Shown: positions 43,793 through 56,960, counted from the stretch's first letter. The stretch is 64,000 bases of DNA from Hedera helix (GCA_947179155.2 OX359266.1:13468098-13532097), one strand, 5' to 3'. Notes: generated by a model from the letters alone, not told the origin. Numbers and translations: made by a program.

Positions 43793-44512
43793 GGAACTTC
43801 CCGTATTTTTTTAGATTTTTTTTTTATCTTAATTAATTAAGTAAAATACTAAATAAGAATTTAATATAATATTTTATCTAATTTAAGTATTTTGGGCTTT
43901 ACTAATTTATTTAATAAGATATTTTATTAAATAAAATTATTGGTGATCAACAATTCAGTTTAGGTTAAAATGAGTTATATAGGTTTAATAGGGAAAACAA
44001 ATTAGGTTCTTTTATTTTTTCTTAACTAATAAGGAGAAGGAGAAGAATAAAGTTTTCATTACATTAGATTAACACTTGATTAATCTACTATCTTGTTAGA
44101 CTATAATTAAGTCTCTCTTGACTAACACATAATATTTGAGCTTTTAATATAGTTACCCACACAACATACAAGTATTCTCATATTGGGTTAACTTAAATAA
44201 ATTATTTATTTTCTTTCTCTTCATTAATCATACTAGTAAATCACTTAGTAATTATTAATTTTCTTATTTGCAATTCAAGACCAACATTCAAATTTTATGA
44301 TTCCATCATATAAACTTATCTTGCTTCTCATTAACTAACTTAGTTAATTCCACCTCTTGACTTCCATTTTTATTCTTTAGTTAATTCAATTCATATTTAG
44401 ATTAACTAACTAACTCAATTCTTACCACACAACACACATATACATAGATACATTACAACACAAAGTATTTCCTCATGAAGATAAAAAAAATAAATTAGGT
44501 TCGTAATTTTCC

Positions 44513-44544
<32 letters not shown>

Positions 44545-44566
44545 TGCCTAATTTTAATTAGAAATT
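43793..44566. other. AT-rich intergenic DNA with (TA)n
   Basis: No gene seen. (TA)n at 44514-44540. Confidence 0.5.
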
Positions 44567-46013
44567 TACAGGCAAGTATACCTGCCCAACAAGTAATAAA
44601 GTGATTAAGTCGAATGTCGAACTTATGGAAAAATAAAAATAATTAATACCAAATACTAATTTTATATCAAATTAATTTTATTTAAACAAACACAATTAAA
44701 TTATAAAACAAAACTAATTAAAATTAGTAACTAAATTAATTTAATGACAAGGATTAAATTAGATTAAAAATATTTAAGATTATAATTTTTTTAAATGCTT
44801 CACTTAAATCTCCACACTTTCTTTTTAATTAATTAATTTTGTAGAATTATTAACTGAGAATGTCTAACTATTTATTGACCTTGTTCAAAAATTAATAAAA
44901 AGATTTACTCCAATTAAATTGATATATTACTATGCAACCTAGCTTGAAACAGACTCATTAAGAACATACACTCAAATATGCTATATGTGGCATATAAATA
45001 TATTTATCATATACACTATCATTCTACTCTTTCTAAAAAAAATTCCCAAATTCATATGTGATCATATCCGGATCTAAACCTATAACTCACTTTTAATTTC
45101 ATATAGATTATCTCAATAATTACTATACAAATAATTATACATGAACACACAAAATATGATAAACAATTCATATATAAACATTAAAAATTAAAAAGAAAAT
45201 AAATTAATTTAAACTACACATTGGTTCAATTGCAATCTCAATTAAAAATTAGTCCATAACTAAAAAAGAAATCAAATTAATAATATAATCCATTAAATTC
45301 AAATTATAAAAATTAAAGAGAAGAGTTTAGAGAATAAATCTGATATTAAACGCAATCTCTGTAACTCATTCTTCAATTCGTGTAATTATTTCAAGTTGAA
45401 ATTTCCTTCAAATCTGATAAAAATCCTCATCCTAATTTATTTTATAACTACTCATATTTTATTCTACTATAATATTATGCTATTCTGCTCTAATATGCTG
45501 AAAATAAAAGTCTCATGATGTATTTATAGGAGTACAATAATAATTCTAAGCAAATGTGGAGTTAAAATCCAATTTGAAATCAAAATTAACTAAATAATCC
45601 TGTTTTTGGCAATTAGTGCACAAACCAAACACAGTCTTGTCGCCAAGTCAATGCTCCTGAACTAGTCAAACGACCCACGTGCATGGCTCGCATGATCCAA
45701 ATCTACTGAACACGAAACGTCGCCTTTCTGCCTTACTCGCTTCCTATCCAGCGTCTACGCATTGCGCAGACGTTTATGCATTGTCGTACAGCTCAGACGA
45801 TGTAGTATGCCTGAAGTTGCTGACCACCTCCATGCACGTATGACGCTGGAACACCTTCATGCAATATTTATAAAATTGCCACCGTGCTGCATAATTACCA
45901 AAATGCCACTCAGAGTTGATTATTCACTATTCTGCCATTGAGTTTTTGCAGAAATTATAGATTTTTCATCAAGGATTAATTTTCTTACAAAATTAAATAA
46001 CAACAACAACAAC

Positions 46014-46049
<36 letters not shown>

Positions 46050-46145
46050 AATAAATAAAACATCTAAATTACTAAAAATACTTAAAAACTCACAAATAAT
46101 TAAGCTTAAAAATATTCAATAATTAGATATAAAATTCAATTATCA
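44567..46145 (-). repeat. Old LTR of the Athila/Tat-like family
   Basis: About 1.58 kb. The right end (tatca then aatacccccaaactta) equals the LTR/purine-tract junction of the young element at 48399. The left start (near aggcaagtatacctgccc) and the GC-rich block at 45630-45870 correspond in position to the young LTR. Contains (CAA)n/(AAT)n/(AAAT)n at 45999-46058. Left edge approximate. Confidence 0.65.
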
Positions 46146-46787
46146 AATACCCCCAAACTTAACTCTTTGTTTGCCCTCAAGTAAAACAAAAACTAAGACC
46201 CTACTAAATAAACCAAAATTATTCGAAACTACTCGAGCAATAAATCAATATGAATTCAAAATTGGCCTCAAATATTTTTTTTAAATGATAACTAAAAAAA
46301 ATAAATATGTAGAGCCTAAAATTTTAACATATTATTAATTTTACATTACTCAATATCCTTTCGTGCGTGTATGAAGCTCAAATGTATCAAATTAATTAAG
46401 ACTCAAATAAAATTATGTAATGAAATGCCTCATAAAAGATATTACACAATAAAAGAATTACAAAGCAAAACTTTATAAACGTACTTTTTTTTACATCTTT
46501 CAGCTAATAAACATGTAAAATATAACTAGAAAATCAAAAGGTTTCAACGCAGTAAACATATTAGGATCATTATTTACATTAATCACATAATTTTCCAAGT
46601 ATATAACTAAAATAGGTGGCCATCCTTTTTTGTTTTTATTTTTTTCCATTCTATTTGCTTCGTAGGTGAGTACATTTTATGTTCCATCTCTCATATTATT
46701 TTTCAATATGAGTATATTTTACGTTCCATCTCATTTTTGCATATATTTATGAGTGATTGTTTTTTACGCTCCATCTCAACTCACCAC
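46146..46787 (-). other. Old element internal DNA left of the young insertion
   Basis: Homologous to 48400-49010 of the young element, including attttatgttccatctc repeats at 46665-46780. It is cut by the young element at ACCAC; the homology continues at 52650-53087. Confidence 0.75.
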
Positions 46788-48399
46788 TGTTGTGATGTCG
46801 CAAGCACCCAAAAATAAAATTTTACTTTGAAAAAATAAATATGTAGTAGTGTAAGTAAGAGTCGATCCCACAGAGAATGATTAATTTAATTTTATGTTTT
46901 CGCAAACATAAATTGGGGGGTTTTTTAATTAAAGAAATAATTTAAATAAAACTAATTAAAATAAATATGAAATAAATAAATAAGAAGAAAAAGCCTTGGT
47001 TTAAGTCAAAATCCACCATCAAGAATTTACAACTGATCACTGATGCAAAAATAAATCAATTAATATTTTGAAGATTCACCGTAGAAAGAACTACTCCCAG
47101 GTGGAATAATTTTTCTCTTCTCTCCTTAATTTTAGATAAGTAGCGCCACTTAGTCTAAATACCCTTACTATTAAACAACCTCCGGCACTTGCTAAAGATT
47201 TAATTTAATAGCAGCATAAAGAATTAGAGAGATCGTTGAACTAAACAACACAAACCACTTGTTTGTATTTAATTTAGATGAATATTCTTCCTAAGATAAA
47301 ATAATCTTTTGATCTACAAAACAATTATTAAACTTAGTTGCTTCATTAATAGCAATAGATTAATATGAATAATAAACTAGTAGGCCTCCTAGCAATTAAA
47401 TAAACCAATCATAAAATTATGTATAGAAGAATATTCAATAATCAAAATATAAATTGAACAATTAAAATAAATTAGATCTCACAGTGTATAAATCTTGATG
47501 GCTTCAATCACTTAAACTAAGAAAAATAAATTAACTACTCATAATAAAGAGAACACTAAATAATATAAGAGAGAATTTTTATTCTAATGAGAGTTGTCTT
47601 TTACAATGTGTATCAAGCCCTCTATTTATAGGCTCCAAAATCCTCATAAACCTAGTAGGATTTATAATTAAAAATAAAAAAAAAATAAAATAATTATTAT
47701 CCTAACACTAGTTGGAATTAAAATCCAATTTGGAATCAAAAAGTAGCAAAAAATCCGAAAAATTCCGTTTTCCACTAATTCCGCGCAACCAAACACAGCA
47801 TAACGCACTTTTGACCGGTCAACACGCCTCCGCTGACGTCAGTATTGCGCCAGAACAATCCACCCGCGCGCATGGCGCGGTTCTTTACTGTTTCAGCCTT
47901 TCGCGCAATGCGAAGTGTTTGCTTTAATTACTTAAACAAAACGGCGTCGTCTGCTCCGTATGCTGTCCCTTGCATCCCTTGCGCGCATGGCGCGGTTCCG
48001 GCTTGCTGCTTTCATTACGGAATTGCCATCAGAGTTTGCTGAAATTACCATTTTGTCCCTAGATCTTTACAGAATTTATAGATTTGCCCCCAAGCTTATT
48101 TTTCCTACAAAATAAAATATAAAATAATTAAAAATAAATAAAAATACTATAAAAATACTAAAAATAATAAAAACGCATAATGATTAATAAAACACCTAAA
48201 ACACTAAGAATAAATAAAAATTCCTAAATAAAAAGAAATATAAAAATACTATAAAATTACCTAAATTAAGATAAATTAACTAAAATTCTATAAAACCTAT
48301 TAAAACCAAAACGAGCTAAATAATTAAACATTTAAGCACACAATAAATATAAAAACTAAGTATTAGGGAATAAAAATATTGTATAAATTAACCCTATCA
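46788..48399 (-). repeat. 3' LTR of the young Athila/Tat-like element
   Basis: Begins TGTTGTGATGTCGCAAGCAC and ends accctatca on the + strand. Contains a GC-rich block (47770-48010) in AT-rich surroundings. ORF-like runs in both LTRs are coincidental. Confidence 0.92.
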
Positions 48400-48844
48400 A
48401 ATACCCCCACACTTAGCTTTTTGCTCTTCCTCGGGCAAAACAAAAATAAAAACTATAAAATTAAACTAATAACCAAACAACTTACTTGAGCAACAGATCA
48501 ATATAAATTTTAACATCAGCCTCAAAGATTTTTTAAATGATAACTCAAAGAAAATTTCAAAACCATGCAAAATCTATAATTTTAACATATTTATTAATCT
48601 TACTTTACTCAAGACCTTTCGTGTGTGTGTGAATCCAAATGTATCAAATTAATCAAAATTCAGATAAGTTTCGATCATTAATTATCTTATAAAAGATATA
48701 TAATAAAACTCAATATATTTATTTTTCACATCACTTTTAGTTAATACAGACAATATAATCGAAAGATCAAAATGTTTTTAATCAATGAAACACACTAGGA
48801 TTATTAATATGCATTTTTTTTCAAATATATTTTTTTCTTTTAAC

Positions 48845-49010
48845 GGGTGCATTTTATGCTCCATCCCATTTTTCTTTCTTTCTCTTTTTTTTTTTCACGG
48901 TGAGTGCATTTTATGCTCCATCTCACCAGCGAGTGCGTTTTACGCTCCATCTCGCTTTTCATGTGTTTATGAGTGAGTGCGTTTTACGCTCCATCTCAAC
49001 CCACCACAAG
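48845..49010. repeat. Tandem GTGCATTTTATGCTCCATCTC repeats
   Basis: Four imperfect copies of a unit around GTGCGTTTTACGCTCCATCTC-like sequence, spaced 30-60 nt. The same array occurs in the older copy at 46665-46780. Confidence 0.8.
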
Positions 49011-49753
49011 ACTTTTTTCCTTCAATAATAATCCTAGAAAAATTACCTAAATCATCTCTTCCAAATTATATTTTACCTTATATTTCACTTCAAATAATGA
49101 TCAAATCAAATATAGAGTTCAAAAATATCTTTCATAAGCATTTAACCATTTAAACTTTCTCTTAATTAAAATTAGCTCAAACAAATGGATATAAGTGCAT
49201 CAAAATTTAAAGAATCTCAGACAAAGTAATAATTAATAAAAAGTCAAAAATTTTAACTAAGCAAAAATTCATCATTTTTCCAAGAGTTATTAAATAAAAA
49301 TCAAAATTTTATCATTGGCTAAAAATTTAAAATTCAATTAACTCATTGCTCAAGTGACACATCCTAAAAATAAAAAAATAAAAAATTACCCCATTTTCGT
49401 AGGAAACACGGTTACACTTAGCATGTACAACAAGCCTTTAAACCCCAAGGTTACCCCAAGTGGACGAGTTGTGTCTCGTGAGGGTTTGTAGTGAATATAC
49501 CCACAAAATTCAAATTTTTAAAATTTTCTAAAATTTTAAAATATGACCTAAAATTAACAAAAATACCTAAAAATAACAAAAATCCTAAATCCTTCCCCCA
49601 CACTTAAAATTTACATGTCCCCAATGTAAAGTAAAATGCAAAGAAACAGGCAAAAAGGAAAAGGAAAAGAAATGCAAATATGATTTTTTTTTTGGATTGC
49701 CTCCCAAGCAGCGCCTTTGTTTATTGTCATTGGCTCGACAGCAGGCCAAAGTA

Positions 49754-50923
49754 CTACGTTACTCCAACTACATGAATTTTGAGTGCCCCATCCATCACGT
49801 TATTTTTCATTGGTAGATTCAGTCTCCCTTGCACGTGACATGAACGTTTTACTCCCTCTTCAACGAATAGATATTTAATATGATTGGAGAGAGTCTTTAT
49901 ATTCGGAATGAGATCCAGCAAAATAAAAGATAAAAATTTGTTAGGCGTAACAGGCAATGGAATGGAAATAATTGCATTATTAGCAAAAATCATTGGCAAA
50001 GAATTTAATGGAGCTTCATCCTCCTCCAAATCTTGTTTCAGCTCAATTGTTTTTTCTTCCTCTAACTCCAAATTGTTGGTAATTGCCATCTGTAACTTTT
50101 CTTTGTTTATCTCCTCAATAACTTCCTCCACCTTAGGCATGTCATCTTCAAACATAACATCATTATCTACATTAATATTGTCCACTTCGTTGATGTTGTT
50201 TGCTTCTTCTTGCTTCGGTGATGGAGGGACCGTCTTTTCGGGATCTTCTATATCGTGACCACTTCTTAACACTTGTGCACTTGTATTCTCCGCGAGATTA
50301 TCCACCGTTTGAGAAGGTACTTGCTCAGAACTTTGCTCCTCCAATTGATCGATTGTGATTTGTCCCATTGGAGTACCTAAACGCTGAATAATTACATTAT
50401 TTTCTTGAATATGAGCCTGCATGTCTTGTTGATATTGCAAATTATCCTGTTGAAATTGTAAAGTGTTAGCTTTAATTAATTTAAGCATATCTTCTAAAGA
50501 CATATCAGAATAAAATGATTGGCTCTGTTGTTGTTGGGGATATGACTGCATATATTGTTGATAACTTGAAAAATTCTGATTTGCGGGCGGATTTATGTGT
50601 GGATTTTCATAGCCAAAATTAGGATGATCCCTCCATCCTGAATTATACGTGTTTGAATAGGGATCATATCTCCATTGGGGTTGACTAGGGAAATCACTTG
50701 TTGTATTGACTTGTTCATAGGACTTCTCTCGAAGAATGGGGCACATATTAGTCGGATGTCCTACCACCGCACAAATCCTACAAGCTTCCATTGGTTGTGT
50801 ACGATCTGCAACCATTTGATAAACAAGAGAAGTTAGATCATTAATTTGTTGCTTAAGAGAAGAAATTTCAACCTCCTCAACATAATTAGAGGCTGCCATG
50901 ACTTCCTTCCTTAACCTGCACAA
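49754..50923 (-). CDS. Truncated gag-like protein of the young LTR element
   Basis: 389 codons from 50923 (an internal Met gives MAASNYVEEVEISSLKQQI, a more likely start). Zinc knuckle CRICAVVGHPTNMC (CX2CX4HX4C) near residues 47-60, then WRYDPYSNTYNSGWRDHPNF, the post-knuckle signature of Athila/Tat gag, a Gln-rich stretch, and a long acidic tail. The retrotransposon gag core domain normally before the knuckle is missing, and the ORF starts only about 95 nt from the primer site. The frame is intact over its length, so it may still be translated. Function unknown beyond gag likeness. Confidence 0.8.
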   Translation of the reverse strand: MCRLRKEVMAASNYVEEVEISSLKQQINDLTSLVYQMVADRTQPMEACRICAVVGHPTNMCPILREKSYEQVNTTSDFPSQPQWRYDPYSNTYNSGWRDHPNFGYENPHINPPANQNFSSYQQYMQSYPQQQQSQSFYSDMSLEDMLKLIKANTLQFQQDNLQYQQDMQAHIQENNVIIQRLGTPMGQITIDQLEEQSSEQVPSQTVDNLAENTSAQVLRSGHDIEDPEKTVPPSPKQEEANNINEVDNINVDNDVMFEDDMPKVEEVIEEINKEKLQMAITNNLELEEEKTIELKQDLEEDEAPLNSLPMIFANNAIISIPLPVTPNKFLSFILLDLIPNIKTLSNHIKYLFVEEGVKRSCHVQGRLNLPMKNNVMDGALKIHVVGVT

Positions 50924-51017
50924 CTAAATTAAATTATGAAAATCTAAAAAAAATAAAAATAAAAAATTACTAAATTAAATACATATTTACAAAAGCATAA
51001 AATTAAATTAAAATCAT

Positions 51018-51035
51018 TCCCCGGCAACGGCGCCA
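51018..51035 (-). promoter_or_regulatory. Primer-binding site, Athila/Tat type
   Basis: Minus strand TGGCGCCGTTGCCGGGGA, identical to the site at 56967-56984 on the plus strand. Confidence 0.9.
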
Positions 51036-51040
51036 AATTT

Positions 51041-52649
51041 TGGTGTGATGTCGCAAGCACCCAAAAATAAAATCTTACTTTGGAAAAATAAATATGTAGT
51101 AGTGTAAGTAAGAGTCGATCCCACAGAGAATGATTAATTTAATTTTATGTTTTCGCAAACATAAATTGGGGGGTTTTTTAATTAAAGAAATAATTTAAAT
51201 AAAACTAATTAAAATAAATATGAAATAAATAAATAAGAAGAAAAAGCCTTGGTTTAAGTCAAAATCCACCATCAAGAATTTACAACTGACCACTGATGCA
51301 AAAATAAATCAATTAATATTTTGAAGATTCACCGTAGAAAGAACTACTCACAGGTGGAATAATTTTTCTCTTTTCTCCTTAATTTTAGATAAGTAGCGCC
51401 ACTTGATCTAAATACCCTTACTATTAAACAACCTCCGGCACTTGCTAAAGATTTAATTTAATAGCAGCATAAAGAATTAGAGAGATCGTTGAACTAAACA
51501 ACACAAGCCACTTGTTTGCATTTAATTTAGATGAATATTCTTCCTAAGATAAAATAATCTTTTGATCTGCAAAACAATTATTAAACTTAGTTGCTTCATT
51601 AATAGCAGTAGATTAATATGAATAATAAACTAGTAGGCCTCCTAGCAATTAAACAAACCAATCATAAAATTAAGTATAGAAGAATATTCAATAATCAAAA
51701 TATAAATTGAACAATTAAAATAAATTAGATCTCACAGTGTATAAATCTTGATGGCTTCAATCACTTAAACTAAGAAAAATAAATTAACTACTCATAATAA
51801 AGAGAACACTAAATAATATAAGAGAGAATTTTTATTCTAATGAGAGTTCTCTTTTACAATGTGTATCAAGCCCTCTATTTATAGGCTCCAAAATCCTCAT
51901 AAACCTAGTAGGATTTATAATTAAAAAAAAAAAAAAAAAAATAATTATTATCCTAACACTAGTTGGAATTAAAATCCAATTTGGAATCAAAAAGTAGCAA
52001 AAAATCCGAAAAATCCCGTTTTCCACTAATTCCGCGCAACCAAACACAGCCTAACGCACTTTTGACCGGTCAACACGCCTCCGCTGACGTCAGTATTGCG
52101 CCAGAACAATCCACCCGCGCGCATGGCGCGGTTCTTTACTGTTTCAGCCTTCCGCGCAATGCGCGGTGTCTGCTTTAATTACTTAAACAAAACGGCGTCG
52201 TCTGCTCCGTATGCTGCCCCTTGCATCCCTTGCGCGCATGGCGTGGTTCCGGCTTGCTGCTTTAATTACGGAATTGCCATCAGAGTTTGCTGAAATTACC
52301 ATTTTGTCCATAGATCTTTGCAGAATTTACATATTTGCCCCCAAGCTTATTTTTCCTACAAAATAAAATATAAAATAATTAAAAATAAATAAAAATACTA
52401 TAAAATACTAAAAATAATAAAAATGCATAATGATTAATAAAACACCTAAAACACTAAGAATAAATAAAAATTCCTAAATAAAAAGAAATATAAAAATACT
52501 ATAAAATTACCTAAATTAACATAAATGAACTAAAATTCTATAAAACCTATTAAAACCAAAACGAGCTAAATAATTAAACATTTAAGCACACAATAAATAT
52601 AAAAACTAAGTATTAGGGAATAAAAATATCGTATAAATTAACCCTATCA
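51041..52649 (-). repeat. 5' LTR of the young Athila/Tat-like element
   Basis: Begins TGGTGTGATGTCGCAAGCAC, five bases from the primer site. Pairs with 46788-48399. Confidence 0.92.
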
Positions 52650-52654
52650 ACCAC

Positions 52655-53088
52655 ATAAAATTTTTCAATTTAACTTGAGAAACTCAATATTAAATAATCC
52701 TAGAAAAATTACCTAAATCATCTCTCCCAAATTATAATTCACCTAATATTTCGCTTAAAATTATGATCAAATAAGATATAGAGTTCAAAAATATCTATCA
52801 TAAGCATTCAATTAGATAAACTTTCTCCAAGTTAAAACTAATTCAAAACAAATGGATATAAGCATAAAAATAAAGGATCTCAAATAAAATAAAAACTAAC
52901 AAATAGACAAAATTCAGACTAACAAAAAATTATCAATTTTTTAAAAGTTATTAAATAAAAACCAAAATTTTTATCATTGACCAAAAATTAAAATTTAATT
53001 AATTCATTACCCAAGTGACACATCCTAAAATAAGTTATCCCATTTTCGTAGGAAACACGATTGCATTTAGCATGTTTAACAAGCCTTT
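52655..53088 (-). other. Old element internal DNA right of the young insertion
   Basis: Homologous to 49010-49440 of the young element (aaataatcctagaaaaatta, then ccattttcgtaggaaacacg). It stops at aacaagcctt, where another LTR begins at 53089. Confidence 0.8.
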
Positions 53089-55695
53089 TGTTAGTTCCCG
53101 TGGACACAAAAATGATCTAGAAGGGGGGGTTGAATAGATCCTTTAAAAAAACTTTTTCTTTATAATTCGAAAGTATATTAGTTATGAATAATAGAATCAA
53201 TTCAGGCACAACGGAATATACTTTAAGAACCCCTTCAAAGATGTATGCATGATTTCAAACAATTGTTTTAATCTACGGTATTGATAATAGCAGATAAAAT
53301 AGTTAGAATGCATAATGTAAAGGCATAAAGTAGATGACACAAGAGGTTTAAGTGGTTCGGAGACTGAATAACTCCTACTCCACTCTTCTACTTCGACGAG
53401 TAGGAAATCCACTAATTTAGTCACTAAGACAAGGACACTCTGCCCTCCACAAGTCCAGCAGACTTGAGTTATTTTTAGCCACTTAGGCAAAGATCCTTTG
53501 ACCCTCCTCAAGTCCCGCAAACATAAGTTGTTTTGTCAATTAAGACAAGGATCCTTTGATCCTCTTTGGTGTGTTGAATGCTTGTTGGGTTGTGCTGCTA
53601 AAATGAACTTTGACCTTCTTTATCTTTTGGTACTTAGCAGCTGCTTGTGATCAATTTCTGGATGCCACTGATGTTTGTCGTTGATGCTCTTTTCCTTCTT
53701 CTGGTAATCTGCAGTTACCCTTGATCATTTTTGATGTTCTGTTGAGTTCTTCAGATAAGCTTTGTGCTCAGCAGTCCCTTAGAACACTTAGCCTTCCTGA
53801 ATACAAAATCTCATTCTGTTATTCTTTTGTTCAAGGTGTTCTTGGCTTCTTTGGTCATTCGACTATTAGCTCATATGCCAGCCCTTCGACATTTTTAGTT
53901 TTAGTGAAGCTTTTCAACAGATTAGGTCGTGTATATTATTCTTGTTCTCACTTGCTACTTTCTTTTTTTCAGATTTGCTCTTTTGTAGACTTTGAATAAT
54001 CTTTCCGTTGCAGATCTCCCTGTTGCAAATCCTCCCATTGAAGCCTGTTTAGTTGCAGACTTCTTTATGAATACTTTATTTATTTAGTTAGAGTATTAGT
54101 GCTCTGCTGACTCTGACTTGTTGACTTGTCTTCTTTACCTCTAGAGATAGATATGTCAGTCTTGGGTTCTTCCCAACCTTTAAAGAGATGACAAGTCTTT
54201 TAGAGAAAACTACTGTTAAGACACAACCTTCTGTTTCCTTAAGCCTGATGCGTGATACTTGAAATCTTTGCTCTGACACTCAGCACGCATAAGTCAGTAT
54301 TCTGACATTTCTGTCTCCTACTATAGCAGATGCTTTAGATGTGTTGATGTGGATGTTTCTGAAGTAATCAACCACTTATCTTGAGACTACTAGCTTAAGT
54401 GCTTTAACATCTTCAATCCTTGTTAGCACTTAAGCACTCTACGATCAATTCAGTTGTAGCATTTTACTTCTGATCGTTGAGTCATCTGCTGGCTTTACTA
54501 TGTAACTCTACGATCTTGCTTGACGTAGGCTTCTTTGTAGATCATAGAGTGGTTGACTGTACTAACTCTACGATCTTATCTAAGCCTTGCTGTTCTGATG
54601 ATATGCTTCTTATGCTCCGTGATCTTCATTGAGCTTTATGTACATAGAGCATTGACTTATGATCCGGTTTAAGCTTTAACAGGTGATTTCTTTATCATAG
54701 AGGACTGCTCTATGAACTTCAGGTTTGCTCGAACTGCATGGTTCATAAGTCATAGAGGATTGCTCTACGATTTCCAGTTGCTAGCTCTGCTTGGCCTATA
54801 TGTCATAGAGGATTGCTCTATGAATCTTCAGGTGCCAGATCTTTTATCATTGATGACTGCTTTACGAGCTTCAGTTGTCAGATCTTTTATAATAGAGGAC
54901 TGCTCTACGAACTTCAGTTTCATTCTCTGCTGAATATTCAAAGGGTGTTTATGGCAGGTAGCGTTTGAATATCTTCAGCTCAACTCAACGATTGCTTGAA
55001 CGTTGTACTTCTGTGTTTGCTTTTTCACTTTACGACTTAGCTTTGCTACTTTACGATCTTGCCTATGGTGTAAGTCGTAGTGCAATCGTAGAGTTATGGT
55101 TTGAACTGTTCTACGATCTCTGTTAAGACTAGATGCTTTAGATGTACTCAGAGATCTTCGTTCAGTTTGTTTGACAGCTCAAGGACAACCTTCTGGACAA
55201 TCTTTATGAGGTTTGCTGTCATGACTTTGAATGCTCGTGTAGAGGTTGCTTCTTTAATCTGCTTGGTTCGTAAACTGGATAATGAGAATCGTAGAGTGAC
55301 TGACTGTATTGACTCTACGATCCCTAGAGTTAGCTCTACGATGCTGAGACAACTCTACGTTCTGCCGAGAGGACTTTTCAATCTGCTGAGCCTTATTATG
55401 CGTTTTCCTGGCAGACTCTACGATCTTCCTTTTCTTCTTTCTGAATGACTCTTCTATTCTCAAATCAGTCTTTGCCGATGGAGTTGGTGCATGGATCTTC
55501 TGTTTGCTTGCCGGTCATTCAGGGACTTCATACTGATAATCTTTAGGTAGACAACTCTATGATACTGCTTTGGAAATGTGAGTGTATGACTGACTATGCT
55601 GATGACTTGTATACTTTACGATCGTGAGTGTAGTCTACGATTCTTGCTTTGACTCTCTTGCCAGACTGCTGTTCTTCTCGATCGATTAGGCATAT
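53089..55695 (-). mobile_element. LTR-like region of a probable SIRE/Maximus-type copia element
   Basis: Starts TGTTAGTTCCCGTGGACACA with the GGGGGGGTTGAATAGATC block that I associate with SIRE-type LTR ends. Rich in CTCTACGATC motifs and a roughly 60-bp minisatellite (54690-54920). No coding potential recognised. It is cut at 55696 by the Athila-like element. Confidence 0.5.
54690..54920. repeat. Minisatellite, unit about 60 bp
   Basis: Four to five copies of ATAGAGGATTGCTCTACGA followed by a (T)CTTCAG(T)T-containing stretch. The copies alternate TATGA and TACGA. Confidence 0.8.
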
Positions 55696-56960
55696 TGATG
55701 AGTGGGTGTTATACCTACGAGTTATGTACTTTTAGGCTTAATTATTTGTTATCTTTAAGTGCTTTTAGTTCTATTTTACTTATTTTTATGAGTAATTTGC
55801 AGAAAACGGCTTCGAGAGGTCAAAGCGGGAAAACAAGCTGTCAGTGGCAATTTTGTAATTTTGAACAGTACATGGCGCCAGGGCGCAATGATAAAGCATG
55901 AAGACTGCGCCGGGGCGCAGGTCGGCGAGTTCAGTTGGCCAAAACCGCGTCGAGCAATCCGAGTCTGCGTTGGAAGTTAGATGTTGCAGTTGAGTTAAAG
56001 ATGGATTCTAGGACTTCAAGGCAGCCACGAAGGGGAACGTAATAAAGGAGAAAAAAACAAGGATTGGAGACACGATTTTGAGGATTCACTGGAAGGATTT
56101 GGAAGAGCAAGAACGCAGCAGTGAAGATCAAGGAAGCGAGAGAGTTCAACAGAGTTTTTTCTAATTCCTTTTCCTTTATCTTCTGAATTGTGATGATCTT
56201 CTATATTAATTTAATTATGGTTTTTATGATGATGTGTAACTAAATTCTTCTTTAGGATTACAATGGAACCGTTGGTTAAACTTTAATTAATTTATCTTAG
56301 TTTCAATTATTTGATCAATTGTTGGATTGGTTGTTATATCTTGCATTAATTTATAATTGTCTGATCAACAGTTATTTGATTTCTTAGATGGAATTGACAA
56401 AGAAAATCTAGGAATAGATCTGGGTATAATAACGTGTGACTTTGTTTGTTCTTCTTCGGAAGAGTATCATGATAGTATATAAGATGCGAATACCTATAGG
56501 CCACACGTAACATATTGAGAGTTTAATCTTAATGAGTTTGTTTCAATGAATTTTGCATAGAATTATAGCATTATAAATTGGAGTGGATCTTTTTATTAAT
56601 TATCGAACGAGATTAGTAAATAGATAAGTGATCTCAGTTAACAATCCAAATGATGAAGTAATTGGAATTAAAATAATGACATTATTGTGATCCAACGGGG
56701 AAATTGTAATCTTAAATCTCTTTATTATTTGATAAATCATTCTCATTAGCTAGTTAGTTAGTTTAAATTCAATTTCAATTTTAAGTAGTTTATAATCCAA
56801 AGTTGCCAAGGTTTAATTAGAGTTAAATTAATATAAATTTAATAGTTAGCATAATTGTTATTACTTGTTCCTCGTGGGTTCGACATCCTTATTTCTACTA
56901 TATTACTTGATTGACCGCGTATACTTGCATGTGAATTCCATATATCTAAATCGGACAACA
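55696..56960 (+). repeat. 5' LTR of the truncated Athila-like element
   Basis: 1,265 bp, TGATGAGTGGGTGTTATACC at the start and TCGGACAACA at the end, followed by a 6-nt spacer and the primer site. Confidence 0.82.

Larger units (their letters stand above)
46788..52649 (-). mobile_element. Young gag-only LTR element, Athila/Tat-type primer site
   Basis: LTRs 46788-48399 (1,612 bp) and 51041-52649 (1,609 bp), about 98% identical by eye. Perfect target duplication ACCAC (46783-46787 and 52650-52654). Primer site TGGCGCCGTTGCCGGGGA on the minus strand (51018-51035). Purine tract GTGTGGGGGTATT on the minus strand next to 48399. The only ORF is a truncated gag (49754-50923). No protease, RT or integrase, so it is non-autonomous. 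It is inserted in an older member of its own family. Confidence 0.92.

Noticed and set aside
47712..48042. Open frames in the LTR, repeated at 51963-52293
   Set aside because: Occur in both LTR copies because of the GC-rich block; no domain and no reason to expect translation.
54432..55660. Regularly recurring CTCTACGATC as a CRISPR-like array
   Set aside because: Spacing is irregular, both orientations occur, and the DNA is a eukaryotic LTR element.
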